41,930 nt of DNA from CAZJDV01 sp964544865 (GCA_964544865.1 CAZJDV010000011.1:1-41930), one strand, 5' to 3'; shown: positions 17,112 through 25,663, counted from the stretch's first letter. Translations and numbers: made by a program. The notes: generated by a model not told the origin, from the sequence alone.

Positions 17112-18065
17112 ATGATCGAAGTCGACCTGCACCTGCACACCACCTTCTCCGACGGCAGACTCACGCCGGCGGAGCTGGTGAAATTGTGCGCCCAGCGAGG
17201 GCTGAAAGAGATCGCCGTGACCGATCACGATTCGTTGGAGGGGATTCCGGACGTCCTCAATGCCGCAAGGGAGTATCCGGGGCTCGAGGTAATCGTGGGA
17301 GTCGAGCTGAGCACGGACGTCGCAGGCGAGCGGGCCGCACCTGCCGGAAAACCCAGCGCGGCGCCAGGTGAGCGGGTGCCTGACGGCGAGGTGCACCTGC
17401 TCGGATACTTCGTGGACCGCAGGGACGCCGAGTTTCGCGATACGCTTGCGCGGTTTCGCAGCGGCAGGGAGCAGCGGGGGCGGGGCATGGTGAAGAGGCT
17501 CAACGATCTAGGGGTCGACATTTCCTGGGAGCGGGTCGAGGAGCTGTCCGACGGCGGCGCCGTCGGCAGACCGCACATCGCCCAGGCACTGGTCGAGGCG
17601 GGATACGTCCAGTATCCGAGGGAGGCATTCGACAAGTACATAGGGCGGGACGGCCCGGCGTATGTGGAGCGGACAAAGCTGACGCCGGTGGATGCGGTAA
17701 GAGCCTTGGCGCGAAACGGGGCCCTGCCGGTCATGGCCCACCCGACGTACTTCATGCAGGGAACGGGCTCGGAGGAGGTCGATAGGCTGAAAACGGTCCT
17801 CCGCGAGCTCAAGGATGCGGGCCTGGTAGGCATGGAGGTGTACTACGGTAACTACTCGGCGGAAGAGGTAGCGACCCTCGCCGCGGTGGCCGAGGAGCTA
17901 GACCTAGTCCCCTGCGGGGGCAGCGACTATCACGCGGCGGGAAATCCCGGCGAACCAGAGCCGGGGTCGGTGGGCCCGCCCATCGAGACTGCCACGCGCT
18001 TGAGAGCGTTGCTGAGGCGAGGTTCGCCGTTGGGTTCCAGTGCCCAGGCTGGTGAGCCGCAGTAA
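17112..18065 (+). CDS. PHP-domain phosphoesterase (YciV/TrpH, RNase AM type)
   Basis: Polymerase-and-histidinol-phosphatase fold metal-dependent phosphoesterase. Members of this subfamily act on phosphorylated nucleotides or as 5'-3' exoribonucleases. Metal-ligand motifs are clear: DLHLHTTFSDG at the N-terminus, VTDHDSLEG, GVELST, the central HLLGYFVD, MAHPTYF, and the closing GGSDYHA. I use ATG at 17112 (317 residues) since the fold starts there; the same frame is open from GTG 17022, and a TATATAAC box at about 17084 may start transcription between. The segment around residues 76-95 is an Ala/Pro/Gly-rich insertion (AAPAGKPSAAPGE). The stop TAA shares its last base with the ATG of plsY, so the two are coupled. 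Confidence 0.85.
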   Translation: MIEVDLHLHTTFSDGRLTPAELVKLCAQRGLKEIAVTDHDSLEGIPDVLNAAREYPGLEVIVGVELSTDVAGERAAPAGKPSAAPGERVPDGEVHLLGYFVDRRDAEFRDTLARFRSGREQRGRGMVKRLNDLGVDISWERVEELSDGGAVGRPHIAQALVEAGYVQYPREAFDKYIGRDGPAYVERTKLTPVDAVRALARNGALPVMAHPTYFMQGTGSEEVDRLKTVLRELKDAGLVGMEVYYGNYSAEEVATLAAVAEELDLVPCGGSDYHAAGNPGEPEPGSVGPPIETATRLRALLRRGSPLGSSAQAGEPQ

Positions 18066-18745
18066 TGCTGGAGGCAGTCCTGGTCATCCTGGCCGCCTAC
18101 CTCTGGGGAGCGGTGCCGTGGACATATCTGGCCGCTCGCTATCTGAAGGGGATCGACCTTCGGGATTACGGCTCCGGCAACGTGGGCTCATCTAACTTGA
18201 TGAAGCAGGCGGGCGTGCGCGCGGGCATCGCGGTGGGCGCCGTGGACTGTCTTGTGAAGGGCACGCTGCCGATCGTGGCGGCCAGGGTCCTGGACCAGAG
18301 CCTCGCGATGCAGGCGGGGGTCGGCCTGGCGGTGATAGCAGGACACAACTGGTCCGTTTACATCGGATTCACCGGAGGGCGCGGCCTTGCAACATCGATA
18401 GGCGTCCTGTTCGGGCAGTTGCTACTACTTGAGTTGCTGGCCCTGCTGGGGTTTATCGCGTTTGGCCGATGGGTGCCGCGGGACACCGCGATGTGGACGC
18501 TTATGGGAACCTTCGCCGCGCCTGTCGTTGCGTTGGCCGTCAAGCGTCCGGGAGAGGCCGTGTACATGCTCGCCGGCATAGCGCTTTTGCTGACGCTCAA
18601 ACGCCTTACCGCCAACTGGGAGCGGCCTCGGACGGAGCAGCATGGCCCGGCGCGCGTGATGGCCCACCGGCTGCTGTGGGACCGCGACCTGTCTCGCAAA
18701 GAGGCCTGGACGCTCAGAAGGCCGCCGTCAGACCTGAAGGGGTAA
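18065..18745 (+). CDS. plsY: Glycerol-3-phosphate acyltransferase PlsY
   Basis: Integral membrane enzyme that transfers an acyl group from acyl-phosphate to glycerol-3-phosphate, the first step of phospholipid synthesis. The three family motifs are visible: GSGNVGSSNL (about residues 37-46), GHNWSVYIGFTGGRG (about 97-111) and the basic KR after the final loops. Five hydrophobic segments are apparent. At 226 residues it is about 25 longer than usual because of a charged cytoplasmic tail (WDRDLSRKEAWTLRRPPSD). Its ATG overlaps the PHP stop by one base (TAATG) and the next gene starts 6 bases after its stop, so PHP, plsY and the zinc-finger membrane protein look like one operon. Confidence 0.92.
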   Translation: MLEAVLVILAAYLWGAVPWTYLAARYLKGIDLRDYGSGNVGSSNLMKQAGVRAGIAVGAVDCLVKGTLPIVAARVLDQSLAMQAGVGLAVIAGHNWSVYIGFTGGRGLATSIGVLFGQLLLLELLALLGFIAFGRWVPRDTAMWTLMGTFAAPVVALAVKRPGEAVYMLAGIALLLTLKRLTANWERPRTEQHGPARVMAHRLLWDRDLSRKEAWTLRRPPSDLKG

Positions 18746-18751
18746 AAAAGG

Positions 18752-19237
18752 ATGCCCGGGATCACCACCTACTGTGCCGAGCATGGCGATACGCCGACGA
18801 ACCTGAGATGCAGCAGGTGCGAGAAGCTCGTGTGCCCCCGTTGCATGGTCCAGGCGCCGGTGGGCATACGCTGCCGGGAACACGGCCAGGGTCAGAAGGT
18901 GCCCACATACCAGATCTCCCGGGGCTATCTGGCTCGCGGCATCGGTGCGGGGCTCGCGATCGGCGTGGCGGGAGGCACCACACTGGCGCTAGTGGTCTTG
19001 CCAAGAGCGTGGCCCGTACCGTTTGGGACAATGATCGTCCTGGGCGGCTTCGGGTACCTGCTCGGGGAGGGCATAAGCCGGGCGACCAATCGCAAGCGCG
19101 GCAGGCCGCTGGTCATCGTTGCCGTGGCGAGCATACTGATCGCGTCTGGGATAATCTTCTATTTCACCGGCTTGGACCTGCCTATGCTGTTTGGGACCGG
19201 CGTGTCGATCTACCTGGCAGTGACACGTCTGCGGTAG
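18752..19237 (+). CDS. Small membrane protein with N-terminal B-box-type zinc finger
   Basis: A 161-residue protein of unknown function. Residues 8-44 carry eight possible zinc ligands (Cys8, His11, Cys20, Cys23, Cys28, Cys31, Cys41, His44) in the B-box spacing, within YCAEHGDTPTNLRCSRC and VCPRCMVQAPVGIRC. Four hydrophobic segments follow (roughly 58-82, 88-108, 118-139 and 142-157) with a basic loop RATNRKRGRP. Similar finger-plus-membrane proteins, and rhomboid proteases with the same finger, are common in Chloroflexi and Actinobacteria, but there is no rhomboid Ser-His pair here. The start sits 6 bases after plsY, with AAAAAGG just before it. No enzyme activity is suggested. Confidence 0.72.
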   Translation: MPGITTYCAEHGDTPTNLRCSRCEKLVCPRCMVQAPVGIRCREHGQGQKVPTYQISRGYLARGIGAGLAIGVAGGTTLALVVLPRAWPVPFGTMIVLGGFGYLLGEGISRATNRKRGRPLVIVAVASILIASGIIFYFTGLDLPMLFGTGVSIYLAVTRLR

Positions 19238-19251
19238 CCGCGAATTACGCA

Positions 19252-19284
19252 ATATCGCGGGCATTTCAGACAATACCGCGATAT
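19252..19284. promoter_or_regulatory. Inverted repeat upstream of the Lrp/AsnC gene
   Basis: ATATCGCGG (19252-19260) and CCGCGATAT (19276-19284) form a perfect 9-base inverted repeat with a 15-base spacer. There is no T tract, so it is a better operator than terminator candidate. Centre-to-centre spacing of the arms is 24 bases, about two helical turns. Lrp/AsnC proteins often repress their own gene. Confidence 0.4.
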
Positions 19285-19316
19285 ATAGAATCGCTCTGGA
19301 CAATGCCATGCTAAAG

Positions 19317-19346
19317 TTGACAGAATCCGTAGTGGAATTGTAACAT
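19317..19346 (+). promoter_or_regulatory. Promoter for the Lrp/AsnC gene
   Basis: A perfect TTGACA (19317-19322) and TAACAT (19341-19346) are 18 bases apart. The gene starts at 19381 with a strong GGAAGGAG ribosome site. Confidence 0.6.
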
Positions 19347-19380
19347 TTAAGACGATACCCCATTAATAGGAAGGAGTCGA

Positions 19381-19818
19381 ATGGACAAGCTAGATTCGAA
19401 GATAATCCAGATCTTGCAGGAGGACGGCAGGGCCTCGAACGCAGGGATAGCGCGGAAGGTCGGTGTTAGTGAGGGCACCGTCCGCCGCCGGCTCAAGAGA
19501 CTCATCCAAGGGGAGTTCATAAAGGTAGTAGCGCTTCCAGACGCCGCGAAGTTGGGATTCGATTCCCAGGCACTGGTGGGCGTTCAGGTAGATCCGGACA
19601 AGATCGACCAGGTTGCGGACGCCCTGGCTGGCCTGAGCGAGATCAACTGGGTGGCGATTACGACGGGGGCCTTCGACGTGTTCGCGTGGGCCACCCTCCA
19701 GTCAGCCGAGGCGCTGGGCATATTTCTGCGCACCAAGATCGGCACCATTCAGGGCGTGCGCCGGACAGAGACCTTCGTTAATTTGGACCGAAAGCGCGGC
19801 TTCTCAGTGGCCATCTAG
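19381..19818 (+). CDS. Lrp/AsnC-family transcriptional regulator
   Basis: Feast/famine-type DNA-binding protein of 145 residues, the usual length. The N-terminal helix-turn-helix is clear (LDSKIIQILQEDGRASNAGI then VGVSEGTVRRRLKRL), followed by the RAM ligand-sensing domain from about residue 65 (ALVGVQVDPDKIDQVADALA, then ITTGAFDVFAWATLQS and the GVRRTETFVNL strand). Such proteins sense amino acids and form octamers. The ligand and targets cannot be read. It has its own promoter, an upstream inverted repeat and a strong terminator, so it is a single-gene unit beside aspS. Confidence 0.92.
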   Translation: MDKLDSKIIQILQEDGRASNAGIARKVGVSEGTVRRRLKRLIQGEFIKVVALPDAAKLGFDSQALVGVQVDPDKIDQVADALAGLSEINWVAITTGAFDVFAWATLQSAEALGIFLRTKIGTIQGVRRTETFVNLDRKRGFSVAI

Positions 19819-19850
19819 TCTCGGCAGCAGGCGAGACCAGAATCCGCGCA

Positions 19851-19882
19851 AACAGCCCCCTCGTCGAGGGGGCTGTTCTTCT
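19851..19882 (+). terminator. Intrinsic terminator after the Lrp/AsnC gene
   Basis: A perfect 12-base stem (19851-19862 with 19866-19877) closes a 3-base loop and is followed by CTTCT. It lies 32 bases after the stop. Confidence 0.8.
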
Positions 19883-19922
19883 GAGGTCTAATCGGCGCTA
19901 TGCCGGACGGGCCTTGTTCATT

Positions 19923-19928
19923 TATAAT
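19923..19928 (+). promoter_or_regulatory. -10 box for aspS
   Basis: A perfect TATAAT. No good -35 box lies 16-18 bases upstream. Transcription from about 19935 would exclude the ATG at 19900 and support the TTG start of aspS at 19984. Confidence 0.4.
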
Positions 19929-19983
19929 CGTCGGTATCCTTCTACCGCGGAAGGACGGCCACCGGCATGCAGGAGAAAGCGAC

Positions 19984-21807
19984 TTGCTAAGAACGAAGAC
20001 TTGCGGCGAACTGAGGAAGGGCGACGTTGGCGGCAGTGTGGCGCTGGCGGGCTGGGTGCACCGCTGGCGAGACCACGGCGGCCTGATCTTCATCGACCTG
20101 CGAGACCGCTCGGGCATCGTCCAGGTGGTCTTGAATCCCGAGACGGCCCCCGGCGCCCACGAGATGGGCCAGCAGCTTCGCAGTGAGTGGGTTGTCCAGA
20201 TGTCGGGCACCGTGCGCGCGCGCCCGGAAGGCACGGAGAACCCGGACCTGCCGACCGGCGATGTGGAGGTCCAGGTAGAGCAAGTCACCGTGCTCAACGA
20301 ATCCAAGACGCCGCCCTTCGAGCTGAGCGACGACGTGGAAGTCGACGAGCTCGTGAGACTCAAGCACCGCTACATCGACCTGCGTAGGCCCAGGATGCGG
20401 GACATTCTGATATTGCGCCATCGTGTCGTGAAATTCATCCGCGACTTTCTCGACGAGCGCGACTTTCTCGAGATCGAGACACCTATACTCATCAAGAGCA
20501 CCCCCGAGGGAGCCCGCGACTACCTGGTCCCGAGCCGCCTCTATCCGGGCAAGTTCTACGCCCTGCCCCAGTCTCCCCAGCAGCTCAAGCAACTCCTGAT
20601 GGTGGCCGGCGTGGACCGATACTTCCAGATCGCGCGATGCTTCCGCGACGAGGACCCAAGAGCGGACCGGCAGCCGGAGTTCACTCAACTCGACCTCGAG
20701 ATGAGCTTCGTCGAGCAGGACGACGTGCTCAAGCTCACGGAGGAGCTTTACACCGCTCTCGTCGAGACCGTGGTCCCCGGCAAGCGGCTCCTGAAGCCGT
20801 TCCCCGTGCTCACCTACCAGGAGGCGATGGACCGGTTCGCGTCTGACAAGCCGGACCTGCGGTTCGGCCTCGAGATGGTGGATCTATCGGACATCGCCAG
20901 GGGCTCCGAGTTCCGGGTGTTCAGCTCGGCGGTGTCCTGCGGCGGGATCGTGAAGGGGTTCAGCGTGCCCGCCGCAGGTGAATATCCCCGCCGGCAGTTG
21001 GACGAACTGGTCGAGTTCGCCAAGTCCAGAGGGGCGAAGGGGCTCGTGTACATAGCCCTCTCGGGCGAGGGCACGCTGGAAGGCCTGACGCAAGAGCAGG
21101 TCAGGTCTCCCGCCGCGCGATTCCTGTCGATGGAGGAGATCAAGGCGCTGGCCCGCCGCACCGGAGCCGGAGTAGGCGACCTCATCCTGATAGTCGCGGG
21201 CCCCCCCAAGCCTACGAACGTCGCCCTGAGCGCCCTCCGCAACGAGATGGGCAGCCGCCTGGGGCTCGCGGACCCGGACCTGCTGGCCTTCGCTTTCGTG
21301 GTCGACTTCCCGCTCTTCGAGTGGAGCGAGGACGAGGCCCGATGGGATGCGACTCACCACGCGTTCTCCATGCCCAAGGAGGCGAGCCTCCAGTACCTAG
21401 AGTCCGAGCCGGGCAGGGTCATCGCGAGCATCTATGATCTGGTCTGCAACGGCCTGGAGTGCGCCAGCGGCAGCATCAGGATCCACGGGCGGGACCTGCA
21501 AGAGCGCATCTTCAAGGTGCTGGGCTACACGGACGAGCAGATCGACCGGCGCTTCAAGCAGCTCCTCAACGCGCTAGAATACGGTGCGCCTCCCCATGGC
21601 GGCATCGCGCCCGGTATCGACCGCCTCATCATGGTGCTGGCCGGCATCGACAGCATCAGAGACGTCGTCGCGTTCCCGAAGACCCAGTCTTTCATCGACC
21701 CGCTCTTCGACGCGCCAGACGCGGTGGACGATGTACAGTTGAAGGAGTTGCACATCAGGATCGTCGACGACGGCCCCGCGCGCGGCCGGCAGGGCGACCG
21801 CCGATGA
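19984..21807 (+). CDS. aspS: Aspartyl-tRNA synthetase, probably non-discriminating
   Basis: Bacterial-type class IIb synthetase of 607 residues. I choose TTG at 19984 because AGGAGA lies 7 bases before it and family similarity (RTKTCGELRKGDVG) starts there; the frame is open from ATG 19900 but that lies upstream of the likely transcript start. The anticodon-binding OB fold has GWVHRWRDHGGLIFIDLRD; class II motifs are seen in PEGARDYLVPSR, FRDEDPRADRQPEFTQLD and GGIAPGIDRLIMVLAG; a GAD insertion lies between. His31 and Gly83 replace Leu30 and Lys81 of E. coli AspRS; His and Gly at these sites mark enzymes that also charge tRNA-Asn. If so, the cell makes Asn-tRNA by GatCAB amidation. The stop is 13 bases before the methyltransferase. 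Confidence 0.94.
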   Translation: MLRTKTCGELRKGDVGGSVALAGWVHRWRDHGGLIFIDLRDRSGIVQVVLNPETAPGAHEMGQQLRSEWVVQMSGTVRARPEGTENPDLPTGDVEVQVEQVTVLNESKTPPFELSDDVEVDELVRLKHRYIDLRRPRMRDILILRHRVVKFIRDFLDERDFLEIETPILIKSTPEGARDYLVPSRLYPGKFYALPQSPQQLKQLLMVAGVDRYFQIARCFRDEDPRADRQPEFTQLDLEMSFVEQDDVLKLTEELYTALVETVVPGKRLLKPFPVLTYQEAMDRFASDKPDLRFGLEMVDLSDIARGSEFRVFSSAVSCGGIVKGFSVPAAGEYPRRQLDELVEFAKSRGAKGLVYIALSGEGTLEGLTQEQVRSPAARFLSMEEIKALARRTGAGVGDLILIVAGPPKPTNVALSALRNEMGSRLGLADPDLLAFAFVVDFPLFEWSEDEARWDATHHAFSMPKEASLQYLESEPGRVIASIYDLVCNGLECASGSIRIHGRDLQERIFKVLGYTDEQIDRRFKQLLNALEYGAPPHGGIAPGIDRLIMVLAGIDSIRDVVAFPKTQSFIDPLFDAPDAVDDVQLKELHIRIVDDGPARGRQGDRR

Positions 21808-21820
21808 TTGGACTGTCCAG

Positions 21821-22573
21821 GTGAAAACAAAGGAAGGTTACGGCCTCTCCACATACGGCGACCGGATAATCGGGACCTACGACGAGACCCACGCGTCGCT
21901 GTTCGACGCGGAGCATGTCGCGCCCGCGGTCGATCTGCTGGCCAAGTTGGCTCTGGGAGGGCGGGCGTTGGAGCTGGGCATCGGCACGGGGCGGATCGCG
22001 CTGCCCCTGGCGGCGAAGGGTGTCCCCATCCAGGGCATCGACGCATCCAAGGCCATGGTCGCAATGCTCCGCGCCAAGGAGGGCGGCGGAGACATTCCAG
22101 TGAGTATAGGCGACTTCGCCGAGTTCGAGCTCGATACCGAGTTCTCGCTCACATTCGTGGTGTTCAACGCGTTCTTCGCAATGCTCACGCAGGACGCCCA
22201 AGTCCGGTGCTTCCAGAGCGCGGCCGACCATCTCGGCGAGGACGGCGTCTTCGTCATCGAGGCCTTCGTGCCCGACCTGTCCCGGTTCGTCAACGGCCAG
22301 AGTGTTGCGGCGACGCTCGTAGAGACCAATCTAGCCAGGCTGGACGCTTCGCGCCATGACGCTGTGAGCCAGCTCGTGACGGGCCAGCATGTCTATCTCT
22401 CGGAGGGCGGAATCAAGACGTATCCCGTCCGTCTTCGCTACGCGTGGCCCTCGGACCTGGACCTGATGGCGCGGCTGGCCGGCCTGCGCCTCCGCGACCG
22501 CTGGAGCGACTGGCAGCGCAGTCCCTTCACCGCCACACGCACCGGCCACGTATCAGTCTACGAGAAGGAGTAG
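21821..22573 (+). CDS. Class I SAM-dependent methyltransferase
   Basis: A 250-residue Rossmann-fold methyltransferase. The SAM-binding motif I reads LELGIGTGRIALPLA (about residues 50-64), motif II gives GIDASKAMVAMLRAK, and the post-II segment has SIGDFAEFEL. Later text (FVVFNAFFAMLTQ, then AADHLGEDGVFVIEAFVPD) matches the strand 4-helix D-strand 5 region of small-molecule methyltransferases. The substrate is not indicated. It begins with GTG 13 bases after aspS with only a weak ribosome site, so it is probably co-transcribed; prs follows 81 bases later. Confidence 0.82.
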   Translation: MKTKEGYGLSTYGDRIIGTYDETHASLFDAEHVAPAVDLLAKLALGGRALELGIGTGRIALPLAAKGVPIQGIDASKAMVAMLRAKEGGGDIPVSIGDFAEFELDTEFSLTFVVFNAFFAMLTQDAQVRCFQSAADHLGEDGVFVIEAFVPDLSRFVNGQSVAATLVETNLARLDASRHDAVSQLVTGQHVYLSEGGIKTYPVRLRYAWPSDLDLMARLAGLRLRDRWSDWQRSPFTATRTGHVSVYEKE

Positions 22574-22654
22574 AGGTTCGCGGAACGGGCGGAGGCGCGG
22601 CGTACCGTTGGAGTGGGCAGGCCGGTCGAGCGCACGCCGGTCAGGGAGAGCGCG

Positions 22655-23602
22655 ATGTCGCCGGACGACATACTAGTATTCGCCGGAAGCGGAAGTGCCA
22701 GGCTGACTGGCAACATCTGCACGTACCTGGACATCGAGCCCGGCCGGGGCGAGGTGCTGCGCTTCTCAGAGGGCAACCTCTTCGTCCGCGTCAAAGAGAA
22801 CGTCCGCGGACGCCGGGTATACATCATTCAGTCGACGGTCTATCCAACGAACGACAACTTCATGGAGCTTTTGTTCTGGATAGACGCGCTCAGACGTGCG
22901 AGCGCGGAGTCGGTGACTGTGATAATGCCCTACTTCAGCTACGGGAAAGGCGACAAGAAGGACGAACCCCGGGTGTCCATTCGCGCCCGCGTCTGCGCCG
23001 ACGCCATCGAGGCGGCCGGAGCGAACCGCGTGGTGACCCTGGATCTGCACGCACCCCAAATCCAGGGGTTCTTCCACGTCCCGGTGGACGACCTGTACGC
23101 GCTCACCGTCCTGGGCGACGCGGTGAAAAGAGAGGTGCTGCCGGACCTCGTTGTCGTATCTCCCGACGCTGGGTTCGTCAAGCAGGCACGCCGTTTCGCT
23201 TCATATATGGGCGCCTCACTCGCCATCGCCGACAAGGAGCGCAGCGCGCACGACGAGCGGGCCGAAGTGCTGGAGATCATTGGCGACGTGGAGGGAAAGA
23301 CGGCTCTGATCGTGGACGATTTCGTGATCTCGGGGACCACCCTAGCCGAGGCCGCGGACGCGCTCATCGAGCGTGGCGCCACGGATGTCTTCGCCGCGAT
23401 CACCCACGGAGTATTCAGCGAGGGCTCGATGGAGCGCATCGACCAAAGCACCATACGGCGGCTCATCGTGACCGACTCGATCGAGACTCAGCCGGTAGAG
23501 CTCTCCGAGCGTATCGAGGTCGTCTCCGTCGCGCCCCTCTTCGGGGAGGCGATCAGCCGCATCCACAACAACGAGAGCATCTCCATACTTTTCCCCTCAT
23601 GA
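22655..23602 (+). CDS. prs: Ribose-phosphate pyrophosphokinase (PRPP synthetase), divergent form
   Basis: Makes PRPP from ribose 5-phosphate and ATP for purine, pyrimidine, His and Trp synthesis. The start at ATG 22655 has GGGAG just upstream, giving 315 residues, the standard length. Recognisable elements are the N-terminal FAGSGSARLTGNI, VTLDLHAPQIQGFFHVPVD, VVVSPDAGFVKQARRFA, the catalytic-loop ADKERS and GDVEGKTALIVDDFV. Two sites differ from the common class I sequence: the ATP-site loop reads PYFSYGKGDKKDEPRVSI rather than PYxxYARQDRK, and the PRPP loop reads DDFVISGTT instead of DDxIDTAGT. The fold and spacing remain, so activity is expected, though a related phosphoribosyl enzyme is possible. 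Confidence 0.85.
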   Translation: MSPDDILVFAGSGSARLTGNICTYLDIEPGRGEVLRFSEGNLFVRVKENVRGRRVYIIQSTVYPTNDNFMELLFWIDALRRASAESVTVIMPYFSYGKGDKKDEPRVSIRARVCADAIEAAGANRVVTLDLHAPQIQGFFHVPVDDLYALTVLGDAVKREVLPDLVVVSPDAGFVKQARRFASYMGASLAIADKERSAHDERAEVLEIIGDVEGKTALIVDDFVISGTTLAEAADALIERGATDVFAAITHGVFSEGSMERIDQSTIRRLIVTDSIETQPVELSERIEVVSVAPLFGEAISRIHNNESISILFPS

Positions 23603-23690
23603 GGCGCACGGCGCCAGCACCGGCTCTGGGCGTTGAAGGACGCCATCGCGCCGCGACCGCGAAAACCCCCAGGTTCGGCTCGCACACCCG

Positions 23691-23719
23691 TTGCATCTGA
23701 ACGGCGAGCCGTCCATAAT
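23691..23719 (+). promoter_or_regulatory. Promoter candidate upstream of the D-aminoacylase gene
   Basis: TTGCAT (23691-23696) and CATAAT (23714-23719) are 17 bases apart. The gene starts 364 bases further on, past the G/C homopolymer block, so the leader would be unusually long. Confidence 0.35.
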
Positions 23720-23867
23720 CTACGTGCCTGCAATACTCGAGGCCAATCTAGGAGTGTGGCAAATTACCCTCCGGCGGGGGAGTCCAGACGAGGTAAGCCA
23801 CTTCTGGTTGGGGGCTGGGGCAGGAGCGGGGGAGTCCAGAGGGGGCAAGGCCCCTCCTGTGGAGGCT

Positions 23868-24016
<149 letters not shown>

Positions 24017-24082
24017 GGCGATAGTTACGAGGACAAGGTCGCGAGAGCGCGACAAGACCGAGAGGAAGGAGCAAACTACAAC

Positions 24083-25663
24083 ATGTTCGATATCGTGATA
24101 ACAGGTGGGACCGTCGTCGATGGGACCGGCAAGCCCGGCTACGCCGCCGACGTGGGCATACGAGGCGAGAAGATCGACGCCATCGGCGACCTGTCGCGGG
24201 CCGATGCCAGGCGTGTCGTAGCAGCGGCCGGACTGACCGTCTCTCCAGGATTCATCGATACCCACACCCACTCGGACGCCGTGCTGCTGACCGACCCTCA
24301 GCACGCCGATGGCCTGCGCCAGGGGATAACCTCCGAGATCCTGGGTCAGGACGGCCTCTCCTACGCCCCACTGTCGCCCGAGAACTACCGCACCTACAAC
24401 CGATACCTCGCCGGCATCCTGGGAATGGCGCCGCCCGACCTGGACATGAGCAGCGTCGCCGCGTTCCGGTCTCACTACCACAAGAAGATCGCCATCAACA
24501 CCGCATATATGATCGCTCACGGCGCGGTACGACTGGAGACCTGCGGTTTTCACGACGTCCCGATGACCGGGGACAGACTCGAGCACGCCCGGCGACTCGT
24601 CCGCGAGGGCATGGAGCAGGGGGCGGCGGGACTGGGGACCGGCCTCTCATACCATCCCCACGCGTGGAGCACGACCGAGGAGATAGTCGAGCTGTGCGAG
24701 GTTGTGCAGGAGGTCGGCGGTGTCTACGTCACCCACCTGCGGGACGTCAACACCGACCGGGCGTTCGGCGGAGGAGGGATCCCCGAGGCGCTGGAGATCG
24801 GCCGGCGGTCCGGCGTCAAGGTTCACTTCTCTCATCACCGCACGGCGGTCAGCAACGCCGGCCAGGTCGTCGAGCGCATGGCGCTGATCGACGCGGCCAA
24901 GGCCGAGGGCGTGGACGTCACGGCGGAGCTGTATCCTTACCCAACCGGGAGCGCCTTTCCGGCCAGCAACCTCCAGAGCCCGATACACGAGGGCGGGCCC
25001 GACGCCATCATCAAGAGGCTTGAGGACCCCGTGCAGCGCGCCGAAATAGCCAAGCGATTTGAGAGCCAGGGCAGGCGCAGCCTCAGTGAAATGGTGCTGT
25101 CACATCTGCCGAAGAACAGCCAATTCGAGGGCATGGCCCTGCCCGACGTGGCGGAACGGCTCGGCATGGGCCCGGGCGATGCCCTTTGCCACCTGCTGCT
25201 GGAGGAGGACCTTCAGGTCGGCTACTGGGGCACCCCGCCGGACAGCGTCGCACTGTGGCGGCAGACGAGCCGCGACGCCCTGGAGTTCCTCGCACGGCCC
25301 GATTACATGGTCGGCAGCGACTCGATTCACGTTGGGGGCTCCCCGCACCCGCGGGCCTACGGCACGTTCCCTCGTTTTCTCGGTAGGTTCCGGCGCCAGT
25401 TCGGCGTGCTCACCCTGGAGCAGATGGTCCAGCGCATGAGCGACAACCCCGCCCGACGCTTCGGACTGACCAAGCGAGGCCGCATCCAAGAGGGGTATTT
25501 CGCCGACGTCGTGATCTTCGACGACGAGCACATCATGGACAACGCCACGTTCGACGATCCGCACCAGTACCCTACGGGGATCCCGTACGTACTGGTTAAC
25601 GGGCAGGTTGCCGTGGACCAGGAGCATTGCACCGGCGTATTCGCCGGGCAGGCCGTGCCTTGA
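24083..25663 (+). CDS. N-acyl-D-amino-acid deacylase (D-aminoacylase)
   Basis: Amidohydrolase-superfamily metal enzyme, expected to hydrolyse N-acyl-D-amino acids; related members act on other N-acyl or cyclic amides. The start at ATG 24083 has a strong AGGAAGGAG site and gives 526 residues. Visible motifs: the N-terminal beta-sandwich VITGGTVVDGTGKPGYAADV, the metal HxH in FIDTHTHSDA, GLGTGLSYHPH, YVTHLRDV, KVHFSHHRTAV, and the catalytic Asp region MVGSDSIHVGG with SPHPRAYGTFPRFLG, which is the D-aminoacylase signature. The C-terminal sandwich ends with GYFADVVIFD. The next gene is a TauE/SafE permease 73 bases downstream, perhaps exporting or importing an acidic product. Peptidoglycan or dissolved organic amide turnover is a plausible role. 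Confidence 0.88.
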   Translation: MFDIVITGGTVVDGTGKPGYAADVGIRGEKIDAIGDLSRADARRVVAAAGLTVSPGFIDTHTHSDAVLLTDPQHADGLRQGITSEILGQDGLSYAPLSPENYRTYNRYLAGILGMAPPDLDMSSVAAFRSHYHKKIAINTAYMIAHGAVRLETCGFHDVPMTGDRLEHARRLVREGMEQGAAGLGTGLSYHPHAWSTTEEIVELCEVVQEVGGVYVTHLRDVNTDRAFGGGGIPEALEIGRRSGVKVHFSHHRTAVSNAGQVVERMALIDAAKAEGVDVTAELYPYPTGSAFPASNLQSPIHEGGPDAIIKRLEDPVQRAEIAKRFESQGRRSLSEMVLSHLPKNSQFEGMALPDVAERLGMGPGDALCHLLLEEDLQVGYWGTPPDSVALWRQTSRDALEFLARPDYMVGSDSIHVGGSPHPRAYGTFPRFLGRFRRQFGVLTLEQMVQRMSDNPARRFGLTKRGRIQEGYFADVVIFDDEHIMDNATFDDPHQYPTGIPYVLVNGQVAVDQEHCTGVFAGQAVP

